The translations under genes were made by a program, and so were the position numbers. A stretch of DNA of 64,000 nucleotides from the NCBI GenBank assembly GCA_009859145.1, contig VRVR01000029.1, positions 1 through 64,000 on the forward strand, in the 5' to 3' direction. How positions within the stretch are numbered: position 1 is the stretch's first letter; each line of letters begins with the position of its first letter. Below, in pieces: positions 35,855-45,757 of the stretch. The notes under the pieces were generated by a model. That model searched no databases. It saw nothing but the letters and a program-made list of their open reading frames with translations, and had not been told where the DNA came from. Origin of the DNA: Andalucia godoyi. Taxonomy: Eukaryota > Discoba > Jakobea > Jakobida > Andaluciidae.

Positions 35855-37006
35855 ATGTTTCCGAATGGGTTCTCTGCGGCACACTATGCGTCGAATCGCT
35901 TTCTTCTGGATCCACAAGATCCAGAAGGATTCTTCTTTGCCAACTTCGGCACGGTGTTCCATTCGCGATATTCGGATCCACGGAAGACGCAGCAGCGACC
36001 GCAAGACCCCGTTTCGGTTTCGTACTCGTCTTCAAAAGCAGAAATCCAAAACCTGTGTATCGATGCAAAACACAACCGACTTGCATCGATTGATGAGAAA
36101 GGTTGCGTCCAACTGTACTCGATCGCCTCGGCTTCGCAGAGCCACTGCGGGCCGGACGCTGCAAAGCGGTTCCGGTCGGATCCACTGGTGGCACAGTTTC
36201 TCCCAGTGTCCACAGCCTCCAAATCCAGTTCATACGCAACAGTATTCCTGAATGACGAGTGCATTGTGTCTAGCCACGCACTTTCTCGTGCGATCAACAT
36301 CCAGTCTGCGGCAACCGGCCAGATTATCGTCTCCTATCCTTGTGCTGCATTTGTTTCTGCAGTGGCGATCCAAAACGGCACGGAGTCTTTGTTTGCGCTG
36401 GAAGAAGGCCAGCTTGTGCAGCTGGATTCTCGAACAGGTCTTGTTGTGAACAGACTCAACGTCTCGCGGAGTCGATGCTATGCTCTTGCTGTGAACAGAA
36501 GCAGGAGTTCGGGTGCAGCGGGAGAAGAATCTTCTTCTCCAGTCATCGCAGTTGGTTCGTGCGACAAGACGGTCCACATCGTCGATCCCCGATTGTGGAG
36601 GGTCTCGTACACGTCGCCAAATGTGATAAAGTATGAAATCAAAGCCGTCAGGCTCTGTGGAGACGCCGAGGTTGTGGTGTGCGGCGTCGACTCTGAAATT
36701 GCCGTCAGGCCGTATCTCACAGAGCCCGACAGCAACAGTAGCAGTGGTAGAGTTAGTGCTAATACGGATAGCAGACGTGCAAACAGTGCTGCGTTCGCAC
36801 CGTTTGCAAACCGACTCGAATCCGACCATCTGCATATCCACGGTTCTTGGATCGGTGTTGACTGTGCGCCTTCCGCTTCTGATGGCTCCAGCTGGGTTGT
36901 AGGCGGCATGTCGGATGCTGGAAATGTGATGAAGGTGGATCGGTCCGAGCTGTTCAGAAGAGAACTGGCACGATCTTCTGCATCCGCCAGCCGAGCAGAT
37001 GCGTAA
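35855..37006 (+). CDS. Divergent beta-propeller (WD-like) protein
   Basis: A 383-residue protein with a repeating strand pattern: NLCIDAKHNRLASIDEKGCVQLYSI, CIVSSHALSRAINIQSAATGQIIVSY, SLFALEEGQLVQLDSRTG, PVIAVGSCDKTVHIVDPRLW, and VVCGVDSEIAVRPYL. These read as WD-repeat-like blades without the full WD dipeptides. I know of no specific match. A Ser/Asn-rich insert lies near 295-315. Start and stop are well defined. An N-terminal exon is possible because the first blade appears incomplete. Confidence 0.65.
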   Translation: MFPNGFSAAHYASNRFLLDPQDPEGFFFANFGTVFHSRYSDPRKTQQRPQDPVSVSYSSSKAEIQNLCIDAKHNRLASIDEKGCVQLYSIASASQSHCGPDAAKRFRSDPLVAQFLPVSTASKSSSYATVFLNDECIVSSHALSRAINIQSAATGQIIVSYPCAAFVSAVAIQNGTESLFALEEGQLVQLDSRTGLVVNRLNVSRSRCYALAVNRSRSSGAAGEESSSPVIAVGSCDKTVHIVDPRLWRVSYTSPNVIKYEIKAVRLCGDAEVVVCGVDSEIAVRPYLTEPDSNSSSGRVSANTDSRRANSAAFAPFANRLESDHLHIHGSWIGVDCAPSASDGSSWVVGGMSDAGNVMKVDRSELFRRELARSSASASRADA

Positions 37007-37785
37007 ATCTGCGTTTCAGCAAGCACCGCCATCACCCGGTCGCTGTCCTATCGACATAGGCGAACCGCATCTCGTTTTTCCGAATATCCCAACTTGTTCT
37101 CGTTGTGGCCCACATTGTTTTTTATTATCCCCGTTACTTTAGCTATTCATTCAGTTCATTCACTCCAGTCCACCATCCTTCGTCTTTCTTATTCGCCCAA
37201 CAAAAATAACCGCTCCTGAATTCACACGCGGTTCCGATGCAAGGCTGCATATGGATGGTCAGCAATGATTCGCCATGCTTCGTGTGCAACGTAGGTACTC
37301 GAAAATCCAACGGACAAACATAATCTGAAAGATTCAAGTTTGACATCGCAAAAACGCCCGCATTGTACGCGAATCATGTAAGAGCCAGTGCTAATCAACG
37401 ATCATCAGTCTTGCACCCCAACACGCCACCCACGTCAGCATGGACAACGTTCTTCCAGATGAATATTGAAGAAAGATGTCAGAGTCAGCGCAGACGAGAT
37501 GGATAGGACCGGCGGCACCCGCCGTGTCGCACGCTTGAGGGTGGTGATGTCGGAATGTGTCTTGCAAACGGGCTGCACGCCCAAGGAACGTTCCGAGCGA
37601 TTGGAGGACAAAAAGGGCATAGAAACGGCGTCGTGAGAACGAAAACGAACACGGGAGCGTGAGAGATTCGCTATCGGTGTTTACTGATGACACGTGATGC
37701 ACCTCCAGTTGTTGCACATCATACTGACCACTGCTATTCAGCGATGACCACTGACTGTCATGCGGCATGGGTTTTTTTGTGTTTT
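37007..37785. other. Intergenic, no supported gene
   Basis: Two weak minus-strand frames (37143-37346 and 37391-37768) have no family features. The stretch ends at the T-rich edge of repeat copy B. Confidence 0.4.
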
Positions 37786-38299
37786 TCTTTTTTTTTCTTT
37801 TTTTGCTTCTTTATTGGGGGTGAGCACCGACTCTTCCCTGCAGATTGCTCGACATCACAGGGTCGTCGCAGCCAACATACTCCCCCCCAATCGATTCAAC
37901 ATTCAACGTTGGAGGAAGTAGAATGTGGTCGGCGGCGCTGCACATTGCTGCTCCTTCTTGCTCTCTGACGTGAAAGCGCATTCCGAACGCAAACTGACCG
38001 CATCTCCGTGATTTGATGGTCATCCGCTAGCTCAGCAAGAAACAGAAAACAATAGAAGGGGAGGGGGAAAAAAGTGCGAAGAAATGATACGCAAAAACAC
38101 TGCCACGCGCCATGCGCATGCGTTTCCTATCTTAACAACTTCGTCACACGATGCCCGATTCGTTTCGCCCCATTTTGATCATGAAATCCCTATATAAACA
38201 CGCCGCCGCGTTGCATTATGCATGTTGTTGGGTTGCAGCATTGATTATGGGTGATCAGCGATGATTGTCTGTAGTTGGTATACAGCGTAGGCTTACTGT
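37786..38299 (-). repeat. Repeat copy B, inverted near-identical partner of copy A
   Basis: The reverse complement of 37805-38299 matches copy A with one substitution and one extra base. The tail (37786-37804 and somewhat beyond) is T-rich on the plus strand, corresponding to the A/G-rich end of copy A, after which similarity stops. The copy ends 91 bp before the start codon of the mitochondrial carrier gene, so it forms most of that gene's upstream region. The 70-codon frame of copy A is intact here (37811-38023, minus strand). Confidence 0.9.
38191..38198 (+). promoter_or_regulatory. TATA-like box within repeat copy B
   Basis: TATATAAA on the plus strand, about 190 bp upstream of the carrier start codon. 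The same box exists in copy A but faces no gene there. Promoter function is a guess. Confidence 0.2.
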
Positions 38300-38390
38300 G
38301 TTCCTTTATTATTTTGTTTTTGTTTTGCTTTTCTTAAATGCAAGGCGCAGGAGACAGATACGGGTGTTGATGGATGAGTGATCGCCGCCA

Positions 38391-39347
38391 ATGACAAAGA
38401 GCGATGTGCGGCTGTCGTTGGCATCTTCGGCGTCTGCAGGCTTGCTTGTCCGCTTTCTGACGTATCCGTTCGACACTATCAAGGCACGGCTGCAAATAGA
38501 CCGCCCGTGGATTCCCCAGCCTGCAAGCAGCAAAAATGTGCGAACGATCGCCGTGAATCTTCGATCGCTGTTTCGAGGATTGCTGGTGGCAATCGTTGGA
38601 TCTGTTCCTGCTTTCACGCTGTACTTGTCCAGTTACGAAATGCTCAAGCAGTCGCTTGAACAGTCTCCGTTTTCGCACTCGGTTGCATGCTCGCCTTTCG
38701 TGTTGAACATGATCGCTGGACTGGGAGCGGAATCCATCTCCACGTTATTGTGGGTGCCTCTGGATGTGGTACGGCAGCATCAGCAGATAGCTCTTCCCAT
38801 CGCCTATCCACACACACACTCCAATCTGTCACACGTCCTGCACAGCGTGTATCACGGGCCGCACGGTACCCAGCCATCCGTTATGAATTTTTACAGCGGC
38901 GTGGACGCAACTCTGCATTCGTTCGACCCGTACTCTGCAGTCTATTTCGGTGTCTATGATTTGCTGAAAACAAATCTGCTTTCTTGGTCCATGCAGCGAC
39001 ACAATGCGGATGGAGATCGCAGCACGAGCTTCGCCGAGCATATGGAGACTGCGCCGGTGTTTTTTGCCAGCGGTGCGATTGCCGCATGTGTGACAAACCC
39101 TCTCGATCTAGTGAAGCTGCGTTTGCAAATGGGCGTCGTAAAATCGGTCCATCAGGGGTTTGTCACAGTGATTCAGGACCACGGTGTCAAGGGGCTTTGG
39201 AAAGGCTGTGCTGCGCGAGTAGCACAGGCGTCGCCCTCTGCAGCCATTTCCATTGTATTCTATGAGCAGTTCAAATTGCTGTATCGCTGCCTTTTTTTTT
39301 TTTTTGAATGCGCCCCCGTAAGTCGCGACAAGTCGCAGAACGGATGA
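38391..39347 (+). CDS. Mitochondrial carrier family (SLC25) protein
   Basis: A 318-residue inner-membrane carrier with three repeats. The signature PX[DE]XX[KR] motifs are PFDTIKARLQ near residue 26, PLDVVRQHQQ near 123 and PLDLVKLRLQ near 242. The matching FRGLLVAIVGSVPAFTLYLSSYE and LWKGCAARVAQASPSAAISIVFYEQFK follow odd helices, as in the family. The contact-point residues do not let me name the substrate. The final 20 residues (after LLYRC) are partly encoded by a poly-T run giving a Phe stretch; the true C-terminus may be variable. The 5' region is repeat copy B. Confidence 0.9.
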   Translation: MTKSDVRLSLASSASAGLLVRFLTYPFDTIKARLQIDRPWIPQPASSKNVRTIAVNLRSLFRGLLVAIVGSVPAFTLYLSSYEMLKQSLEQSPFSHSVACSPFVLNMIAGLGAESISTLLWVPLDVVRQHQQIALPIAYPHTHSNLSHVLHSVYHGPHGTQPSVMNFYSGVDATLHSFDPYSAVYFGVYDLLKTNLLSWSMQRHNADGDRSTSFAEHMETAPVFFASGAIAACVTNPLDLVKLRLQMGVVKSVHQGFVTVIQDHGVKGLWKGCAARVAQASPSAAISIVFYEQFKLLYRCLFFFFECAPVSRDKSQNG

Positions 39348-39529
39348 ACGCAGCACATGCTGGCTTCTATGCCCAGGCCAAAAAAAAAGCAAGCATCGGT
39401 GCGAACGCTGCGAAACGCAAAAGGAAATGAGCAGCAAAACGACATGGATCATGGCGGCGTCGCATTTCCGTCCCACTGTGCTCTTTTTTCTTCTTCTTTT
39501 TTCAGGCTGCACACTATGAATGAATCGAC

Positions 39530-40252
39530 TCACGCCTCTGCATCGGTGCCCCTTACCGGGAATGCCGGTGATGAATCTTCAAACGGGCTGGATATTTCGG
39601 CAGAAATGAACGGAGACCCCGAGTGCGACAGGTGCCCTGAAGGCGAGCTGCCAAGATGCGCTGCCTTTTTTAACATACTCGACGTGGATGCAGAAATCGC
39701 CCTGATTCCTCTCTTGGCCATTTCCACTGCTGTCCACTTCTTGTCTCTCATGCTGCGAATAAAGAGATTTCGGGCTCTCCTCCAGGCCTCGATACGTGGC
39801 ATCAAGATTGCGTATGCAGCAGCGAATATAGCAGACAACACAAGCAGAAGACTAGTCATAGACAGCAACGACACAGATACAATCGCCGACGCATTGCTTG
39901 CAAAGCTGCATGCTGCCACAGAATTTTGACACTGCTCGAGATCACGAACTGCAAATGCCAAGTACACAATAACCAGTACCGCAAGGACCAACTGCGAAAC
40001 TGCAAAGAAAACAACAACAGGGCGACTGGACCAATACAGTCCAGCAAACCCAAGCGCCGGAAGCACTAAAAGGCCAACGTTTCCAAGGACCCGGGTCATC
40101 GTCGAAGCTTGCGTAAACGTGCTGAACAGCACCAAAGAGTGCAAAAGCAGAACTGTGCACAGGATCACATATCCAATATAAAGGTTTTCCAGAGACGAAT
40201 TCGAAACTCGGTCGAGCCGATGCTTCAGCATCCTAGAAGCCCGTGCAATCAT
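39530..40252 (-). CDS. Four-TM membrane protein, unassigned
   Basis: A 240-residue protein with four hydrophobic segments near residues 24-48, 52-75, 78-103 and 120-150. A Cys-containing outer loop (LEQCQNSVAACSFASN) lies between TM3 and TM4. A basic then Ser-rich cytosolic tail of about 85 residues follows. The four-helix plan with a two-Cys loop before the last helix resembles tetraspanin-like topology, but the CCG motif is missing. It converges with the carrier gene. Confidence 0.65.
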   Translation of the reverse strand: MIARASRMLKHRLDRVSNSSLENLYIGYVILCTVLLLHSLVLFSTFTQASTMTRVLGNVGLLVLPALGFAGLYWSSRPVVVFFAVSQLVLAVLVIVYLAFAVRDLEQCQNSVAACSFASNASAIVSVSLLSMTSLLLVLSAIFAAAYAILMPRIEAWRRARNLFIRSMRDKKWTAVEMAKRGIRAISASTSSMLKKAAHLGSSPSGHLSHSGSPFISAEISSPFEDSSPAFPVRGTDAEA

Positions 40253-40719
40253 CTTGCCGCCCGTCGCGCTGCTCCCTCCCTCTTCTCCAAGCGCGTCCTT
40301 CGCGATGCTTTTTTACTCTATGAATCCGGAAATGAATGATGAAGGAAGGAAAGAAAGAAAGTCAAAGGAAGAATGGAAGAAATGCGATGGACTGGTTAAA
40401 TAGAGGACGGGTGATTTCTTCTTGCTAATTTTCTCTTCTTTCACTGCGCCATTTGAGTCGTGTTGCGCACAATCGAGAGTCGGGAATACCTCCATTCAAC
40501 AACATCAACCTCGTCACGAAAGTTTTCCCCGACTGCCGCCGAGCTCCCGACAGCTCGTGCCTGTCTGTGAGTTGTCTTTCAATTTAATTTAAGTATTTAA
40601 TTGTTTTTTATTTTTTATTTTTTATTTTGATGATTGCGGGGCTTTTGTGGATAACAACAACGGGGGAAACTGCGTGAGATACTCGTAGCCGAAAAGCATC
40701 AATAACAGGTCGGGCGAGG
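40253..40719. promoter_or_regulatory. Divergent spacer
   Basis: Separates the four-TM gene and the transporter gene, which are divergent. It has GGAAGGAAAGAAAGAAAG near 40343-40360 and TTTTTATTTTTTATTTTTTATTTT near 40605-40628. No gene is visible. Confidence 0.4.
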
Positions 40720-42234
40720 ATGAAGATCCCGTTGTTTCTAAAGCTGTACAGTGGATCGCAGACCGCGACGCTATCTTTGATGTACTTTGGGTACATGTGC
40801 TTGCTGATTAACCGCGCGAATATTTCGTACTTGATTCCTGCATTAATCGATGCGGATGTGCTCACTGCGGAAACGGCATCGTATCTCCTGGCGATTGGAA
40901 ATGCTGCGTATCTGATGGGAAAGCTGACAACAGGCCGAGTAGTGGATTTCCTGGGCGGCCGTCGAGGCTTTCTGTTCGCAATATGCGGCTCTGCAGTGTT
41001 TTCTCTCTTGTTCGCGATCCCTGTTCCCTCCATTGCGTTTTGGTACCTTGTCATCTGCTGGTGCATCAACAAGTTCTTTCAGTCTGCTGGATGGCCGTCA
41101 CTCGCACATCTCATCCGAAACTGGATGTCGGCAGACCTGTACGGGCGTACATGGGGTATTGTTTCCACGTCTTCTCGGTTCGGCTCTCTTTCCGCGACGT
41201 TCCTTGTTTCTGCATTGCTGCTGGAAGGGGTGAACTGGAGAGTTATTATTGTCATTTGTGCAATCATATTGTCGGTTGCGTGCGTGTTCAATTTCTTCCT
41301 TCTTCGAGCGAAACCGCTGGACGCGCCGTCGAGCACGGGGCAGCTGGAGGAGCTGGAGGAACTGGAGGAGGTGGTGCTGTTTCCACAAAAGAATAGGGCC
41401 ACGGATCCAGCGATTGCTGGAAAAGAAGGTGCAGATGCTGCATGTGATGATGACAATGATCCACAAACTGCAAAGGAAGAGGGATCTCTGGAAAGCGAAG
41501 TGGCGGCACCTGCTCAGACAGTTCACAAGCCAACGCCAGTGTTGGTGCTTCTTTCGCGATTTTGGGGGGATCCTCGGTTCATCTGGATATGTCTTTCAGT
41601 AGCGACGCTGGATTTGGTGCTCGAGTTTGAATCGTTCCTCGCGCTGTTTCTCCGGTCGTGGCTGGGACTTTCTGCTGGACAAGCTGCGCTCATGTCGGCG
41701 TCGTTTCCGTTCGGTGCTTTTCTCAGTGTCGTCATTGGAGGTTTCTTGATGGATAAGATGCAGTCTCAACAACAAGCCATGGACAAGTGCTTGACGATCA
41801 CTCTCTCCGCCTTGACAGTATCCTCGCTTCTGCTAGGCGTTGTCTATCTCTTGTCCCAGGACGGCAGTTCTGCATTTGTCGTTTTCCTGACGATTGTGCT
41901 GCTGCTCTGCATGGGCTTTGCTCTCGGATTCCCCTGCTACTTGCCTATGAACCTCTACGGTCTGTCGGTCGGCAAAGAAGAGTGTGGCATTCTCGTCTCC
42001 CTCATTGACTCGTGTGGGTACACTGCCGCCATCGCATTTGACTATGTTGCTGGATTTCTAGCACGAGATGAGAATTGGGCTGCGCTGCTCTTCATCGTCT
42101 TTGTATTCTCAGCCCTCGGGACCCTTGCGACGCATCTGTACATGAAGAAGGAAATTCAGATTGCCAAAGCCGCCAATTCTGCTGCACATCCCGAAGAACT
42201 CTCCGATCTGCCATCCAAAGCCCTCGAAAGTTGA
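40720..42234 (+). CDS. Major facilitator transporter, OPA/SLC37-like
   Basis: A 504-residue protein with two blocks of six TM helices separated by a charged loop of about 70 residues (200-270, including a Glu/Leu run EELEELEE). After helix 2-3 it has GKLTTGRVVDFLGGRRG, the MFS loop 2-3 signature. FFQSAGWPSLAHLIRNWMSADLYGRTWGIVSTSSRFGS parallels the 'GxGWP...lv..Wfs..eRG...s.w...hniGg' block of glycerol-3-phosphate/sugar-phosphate antiporters (GlpT, SLC37). It probably exchanges organophosphates or a similar anion; the substrate is not predictable from sequence alone. Confidence 0.75.
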   Translation: MKIPLFLKLYSGSQTATLSLMYFGYMCLLINRANISYLIPALIDADVLTAETASYLLAIGNAAYLMGKLTTGRVVDFLGGRRGFLFAICGSAVFSLLFAIPVPSIAFWYLVICWCINKFFQSAGWPSLAHLIRNWMSADLYGRTWGIVSTSSRFGSLSATFLVSALLLEGVNWRVIIVICAIILSVACVFNFFLLRAKPLDAPSSTGQLEELEELEEVVLFPQKNRATDPAIAGKEGADAACDDDNDPQTAKEEGSLESEVAAPAQTVHKPTPVLVLLSRFWGDPRFIWICLSVATLDLVLEFESFLALFLRSWLGLSAGQAALMSASFPFGAFLSVVIGGFLMDKMQSQQQAMDKCLTITLSALTVSSLLLGVVYLLSQDGSSAFVVFLTIVLLLCMGFALGFPCYLPMNLYGLSVGKEECGILVSLIDSCGYTAAIAFDYVAGFLARDENWAALLFIVFVFSALGTLATHLYMKKEIQIAKAANSAAHPEELSDLPSKALES

Positions 42235-42646
42235 CTCGCCGCTTCCTGCTAGCTGATTACCCCTCAGAGAATTGGTTGGCCCACGCTAGCTCCTCTCCTT
42301 CCCACCACCTTCTTCATCTCCGCATCCGCATTCGTCATTCGAGATATTCCTGCTTACTCTCAACGTCGTACTGGCGTTCGCCCAAAGACCATTTGGGAAT
42401 GCAACGCGGTCGTACTTTCCCGCAATCGCAAAGAGCAAGCGGTCTACGGCTGGAAAGTAGAAGATATTTTTTCCTGGCCCGCCTTTTTTTGATGACGGAC
42501 GCCTGTATAGGAATAAATGCTATTTAAATTAATATAAAAAAACACGACAAAAAGTCCAATTATGAACCGAGTTTGGCTCTCTTTCTTCTTTATTTCTTTA
42601 ATATTTTGGGGGAGTCTTATTTTCCTGGGGATCTGCGCTCGAGTAT
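42235..42646. other. Spacer between plus-strand genes
   Basis: A/T-rich toward its 3' end (TATTTAAATTAATATAAAAAAA near 42519-42541). No gene is visible. Confidence 0.5.
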
Positions 42647-44041
42647 ATGGACACTGCACTGTCGAGGTTTGTGGAATTGTGCTCGAATCGCAAGTATGAA
42701 GAATGTCGAGTGTTGCTGCGACAGTCACAGGTGTTTGCGACGGATCCGGGGCTCCAGGACGGTCTGATGACGTTTCTGTTTGCGGAAGACCTGTTCTACT
42801 CATGTCAGTTCTTCGAGAAGCCAAAAGTGGCTAATGCAATCATTGCGTACTCGGATGCACTAGAGAAGCTTACGGAGTCAGAAGAGCTGAATAACATGCC
42901 GCGGTTTCTCATGGTGTTCAAAACATGGATTAAGTACCGCCTGGAGACATCGACGATTTTGCGAACAATGACACAGCGGTTTGCGACTGGCCAGTCTCCG
43001 CCGGCCGCAAGCGACCGTCCGACAACATACAACCAAGATACGATCTCCACAAGTAACATTATCGCTCGTATATCGGAGAAGGTACGTATGCTTCCAATGT
43101 TTCAGTTTGTGCTGCACATGCATTCTTCGGAAGTTCGTGTTTTACATGAGCTGTTGCTGCTACGAGATGCTTGTTTCAATCTTGATCCAAAGGGATGCGC
43201 GGTGGGTCTCGTTCACTTGCAGGCCATGTTTGCAGGCCCGAAGAAACCGATGGCGCCATCAAAGCTGCTCCAGTGGTATCTCGCCTATTTCGGAATCCTG
43301 AAATGCCGGTGTTGTGTGTTCTTCTCTCGTATCTTGTCGGGAATCCGAGACCCGCTTGCGGTCTCTGTCGTGCAGATTATCGAAGGTTTTGTGCGGGAGC
43401 GCGAGGCGTCGTTCTTCTGCATCTTGCATGACAACCGCAGCCTCGAAGCCACTCCCTTCCAGTACGTGTGTCCGCGGCCCGCAGACGACCCAGCAGACAC
43501 CGCCAAGGATGGAAGATCTGGCAGCGGAGACTCGGAAAAAGGTTTTTCGGAAAGCAGCGATGCAGACACGAGTGCAGATGGTCCTTGCAAAGATCGCATG
43601 CTGGATGTGGACAAAGCACAGGATAAGATCTCCGAGGCCCAAACCGCTGCTGCTCTGGAAACACTGGCAACCCTTCGCTATGGATCGAAGTTTCCAAAAC
43701 AAGGACTGCGTGGCAAGTTCCCGTGTGTCTACTGCACAACTTCCGATCAATCTCAGTTTGAAATTCATTTTCCTGGTGCTGTCTCGCTGCTGATGGAGTT
43801 GGATGATCAACCGAAACCGGGGTCGATGATCACGGTTCTTGACAAGCGACGGGAAGTCATGTGTTTCTGCTGTCGCATCGACGACCGTTTCTATGGTGCT
43901 TCGGTGTTCCCGGTCTCCATCATCCGCAGAAAGAACCTCTCGGGCTTGAAGCAATTGGCCGAGTTGCTTGCGGACCGCCTTGGCTTTCGAAATCTGGTGG
44001 ATTCGCTGTTTCTCGCCTTCACTTCGCCGTCATCCAGTTGA
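42647..44041 (+). CDS. KICS2: KICSTOR subunit KICS2-like (C12orf66 family)
   Basis: A 464-residue protein whose blocks match human KICS2 in order. MLPMFQFVLHMHSSEVRVLHELL corresponds to the '[21 protein letters not shown]' helix. SKLLQWYLAYFGILKCRCCVFFSRILS corresponds to '[25 protein letters not shown]'. IEGFVREREASFFCILHDNRSLEATPFQY corresponds to '[27 protein letters not shown]'. The C-terminus then has the roadblock-like FYGASVFPVSIIRRK..LSGLKQLAELL region. KICSTOR tethers GATOR1 to lysosomes to control mTORC1. An acidic Ser-rich insert (about 285-330) is absent from the animal protein. These alignments are from memory. Confidence 0.7.
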   Translation: MDTALSRFVELCSNRKYEECRVLLRQSQVFATDPGLQDGLMTFLFAEDLFYSCQFFEKPKVANAIIAYSDALEKLTESEELNNMPRFLMVFKTWIKYRLETSTILRTMTQRFATGQSPPAASDRPTTYNQDTISTSNIIARISEKVRMLPMFQFVLHMHSSEVRVLHELLLLRDACFNLDPKGCAVGLVHLQAMFAGPKKPMAPSKLLQWYLAYFGILKCRCCVFFSRILSGIRDPLAVSVVQIIEGFVREREASFFCILHDNRSLEATPFQYVCPRPADDPADTAKDGRSGSGDSEKGFSESSDADTSADGPCKDRMLDVDKAQDKISEAQTAAALETLATLRYGSKFPKQGLRGKFPCVYCTTSDQSQFEIHFPGAVSLLMELDDQPKPGSMITVLDKRREVMCFCCRIDDRFYGASVFPVSIIRRKNLSGLKQLAELLADRLGFRNLVDSLFLAFTSPSSS

Positions 44042-44293
44042 TTTTTTATGCGCGTAATGAAGAAGAAGAGGGGGGAAAGCACGGCCAAGGAATGGCATCT
44101 TTTGCCTGTCCTGCAATGTAAATAACGTGCCTACCGACAATCAAACCTCACCCCAACCCCCGCCCCCGTTCTTCTCTTTACCTGTTCAGATGTGAAGAAT
44201 CCTCAAAATGCATTTGGTTGATTTTTGTTGCATGGCGTGCGTCTTTTACCTCCTGACGTTGGTTAATAGCGAACACCAAAAAAAGCAGCACTC
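44042..44293. other. Convergent 3' spacer
   Basis: Short spacer between two convergent genes. A C-rich run (CCCCAACCCCCGCCCCCG) lies near 44152-44169. No gene is visible. Confidence 0.5.
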
Positions 44294-45757
44294 TCACTGG
44301 AATGGATTTTGCCCAGCCTGCGCTTTGCGAACGAGCGGCTTCCATGCCTGCTCCTGCTGCCTCAGCCTCTCCACTTCTGACCTCAGCTTCTCATCAAACG
44401 CCTTTTGCGCTCTTCTCTCAGCCTCTTTCTCGACCTCTTCGAGATACGCGGCCATTCTCCTAGCCGACTCCTTGTCTCGGACTTGCTTTCCGAGTTCCTG
44501 TCGCAGCACTCCCTGGATGCGGATCTTTTCTTCTGCTTTGGCCCTTTCCAGCGCAGCGTACGCTGCAGCCTCCTCCTCGACTCGGATTCTTTCCCGCTCC
44601 TGGTACTCCTGCTGTGCTCTTGCCTCGGCCTGTTTTTCAGAGATCTGCACCTTGCGCTCCCGGTCCACCTCTTCCATAAGCCGCTGTCGCAACTGCGCGT
44701 CCCTGTTCCACACCGCCTCCTTCTTCGCCCACTCAGCCTCATTCTGCGCCTTGCGGAGCGCTTCCAGATCGGCCTCATCGCTGGCCTCCTTGATCATCTG
44801 TTCTGCAAGTGCCTTTTGATACAGCACTGCATCGGCCTTGAGCGATTCCTTGTACGCCAGTTCTCTCTGTCGGTCGGCTTCTTCTCGTCGGAGCGCATCT
44901 GACAAGAACCGTTGGTCCATTTCCCTCTCCTTTGCTGCATTCACATTCTTCACGTGTTCTCTCGCTGCCATTTCCTGACCGGCAAGTCGGCGGATCATCG
45001 CTCGCTTCTGCACATCTTCTTCTCTCTGTGCTGCCTCCCTTGCCGACGCATCTGCCCACTTCCTGGACATTTCTGCAAACTCTGCAGCATCCATCCCTGC
45101 ATCTCTGTGTCTGCGGTCTCGCAACGCCGCAACCTGCGCATCGAGCTGCTCCTTCACATACGCTTCAAATGCCTTCTTCTGCGCCGCAATCGCAGCATCC
45201 AGCATCTTTGCATGTTCATCCGCCTTCCGCATATTTGCAATCCAGTACTCCTGTTCCTCTCTCTCTTCTTCCTCGCGTTGCTGCACACGCTCTCCAAGCT
45301 GAAGCGCACGGCCCGCTGCCACCTCGAGAGCGATCTGTCTCTTTTCCAGCGCGCGAATGTCCTCGTTCTTCTCCCGGAACAGCTTGTCCCGGACACCCTC
45401 CACATATGCAGCCTGCCGTGCCTCGCGCGCAGACTTGAGTTCCAGAGCACGCGCCTTCAGCCGATCGCGGTGCTGCGCAGGAGTCTCGAGCTTCGATGCA
45501 AGCTCCGACAGATATCCATTGTGCTCCGTCGCCAACAGCACTGAAAGACGATCACGCTTTGCATCAAGACTCTGCAAATGAGCTTCGCGCATCGCAGACG
45601 CACGGCGCACGGACTCGGCGTGCTGTGCGTGGGACAAGGACGTCTGCGCCCACTGTGCCTGCGTTGTCAGCTGCGCGTCGTGCTGCGCAGCTGACGCATA
45701 AAATGCTCGCTGCGACTCTAGACGGCGCCGCTGGTGAATCAGAAATTCCTTGTTCAT
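44294..45757 (-). CDS. CFAP53: CFAP53-like axonemal protein
   Basis: A 487-residue, almost entirely coiled-coil protein rich in Glu, Arg and Ala. The block HRDRLKARALELKSAREARQAAYVEGVRDKLFREKNEDIRALEKR matches the CFAP53 pattern 'mreRArelkekRE.eRq..v.ekld.qfre.c.elR' and sits before a long trichohyalin-plectin-like heptad region. CFAP53 is a microtubule inner protein of motile cilia and contributes to dynein docking. The C-terminal end (RLRQQEQAWKPLVRKAQAGQNPF) is also of the type seen in that family. Generic coiled-coil similarity is the main alternative. The start codon lies 13 bp from a (CT)n tract. Confidence 0.7.
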   Translation of the reverse strand: MNKEFLIHQRRRLESQRAFYASAAQHDAQLTTQAQWAQTSLSHAQHAESVRRASAMREAHLQSLDAKRDRLSVLLATEHNGYLSELASKLETPAQHRDRLKARALELKSAREARQAAYVEGVRDKLFREKNEDIRALEKRQIALEVAAGRALQLGERVQQREEEEREEQEYWIANMRKADEHAKMLDAAIAAQKKAFEAYVKEQLDAQVAALRDRRHRDAGMDAAEFAEMSRKWADASAREAAQREEDVQKRAMIRRLAGQEMAAREHVKNVNAAKEREMDQRFLSDALRREEADRQRELAYKESLKADAVLYQKALAEQMIKEASDEADLEALRKAQNEAEWAKKEAVWNRDAQLRQRLMEEVDRERKVQISEKQAEARAQQEYQERERIRVEEEAAAYAALERAKAEEKIRIQGVLRQELGKQVRDKESARRMAAYLEEVEKEAERRAQKAFDEKLRSEVERLRQQEQAWKPLVRKAQAGQNPFQ

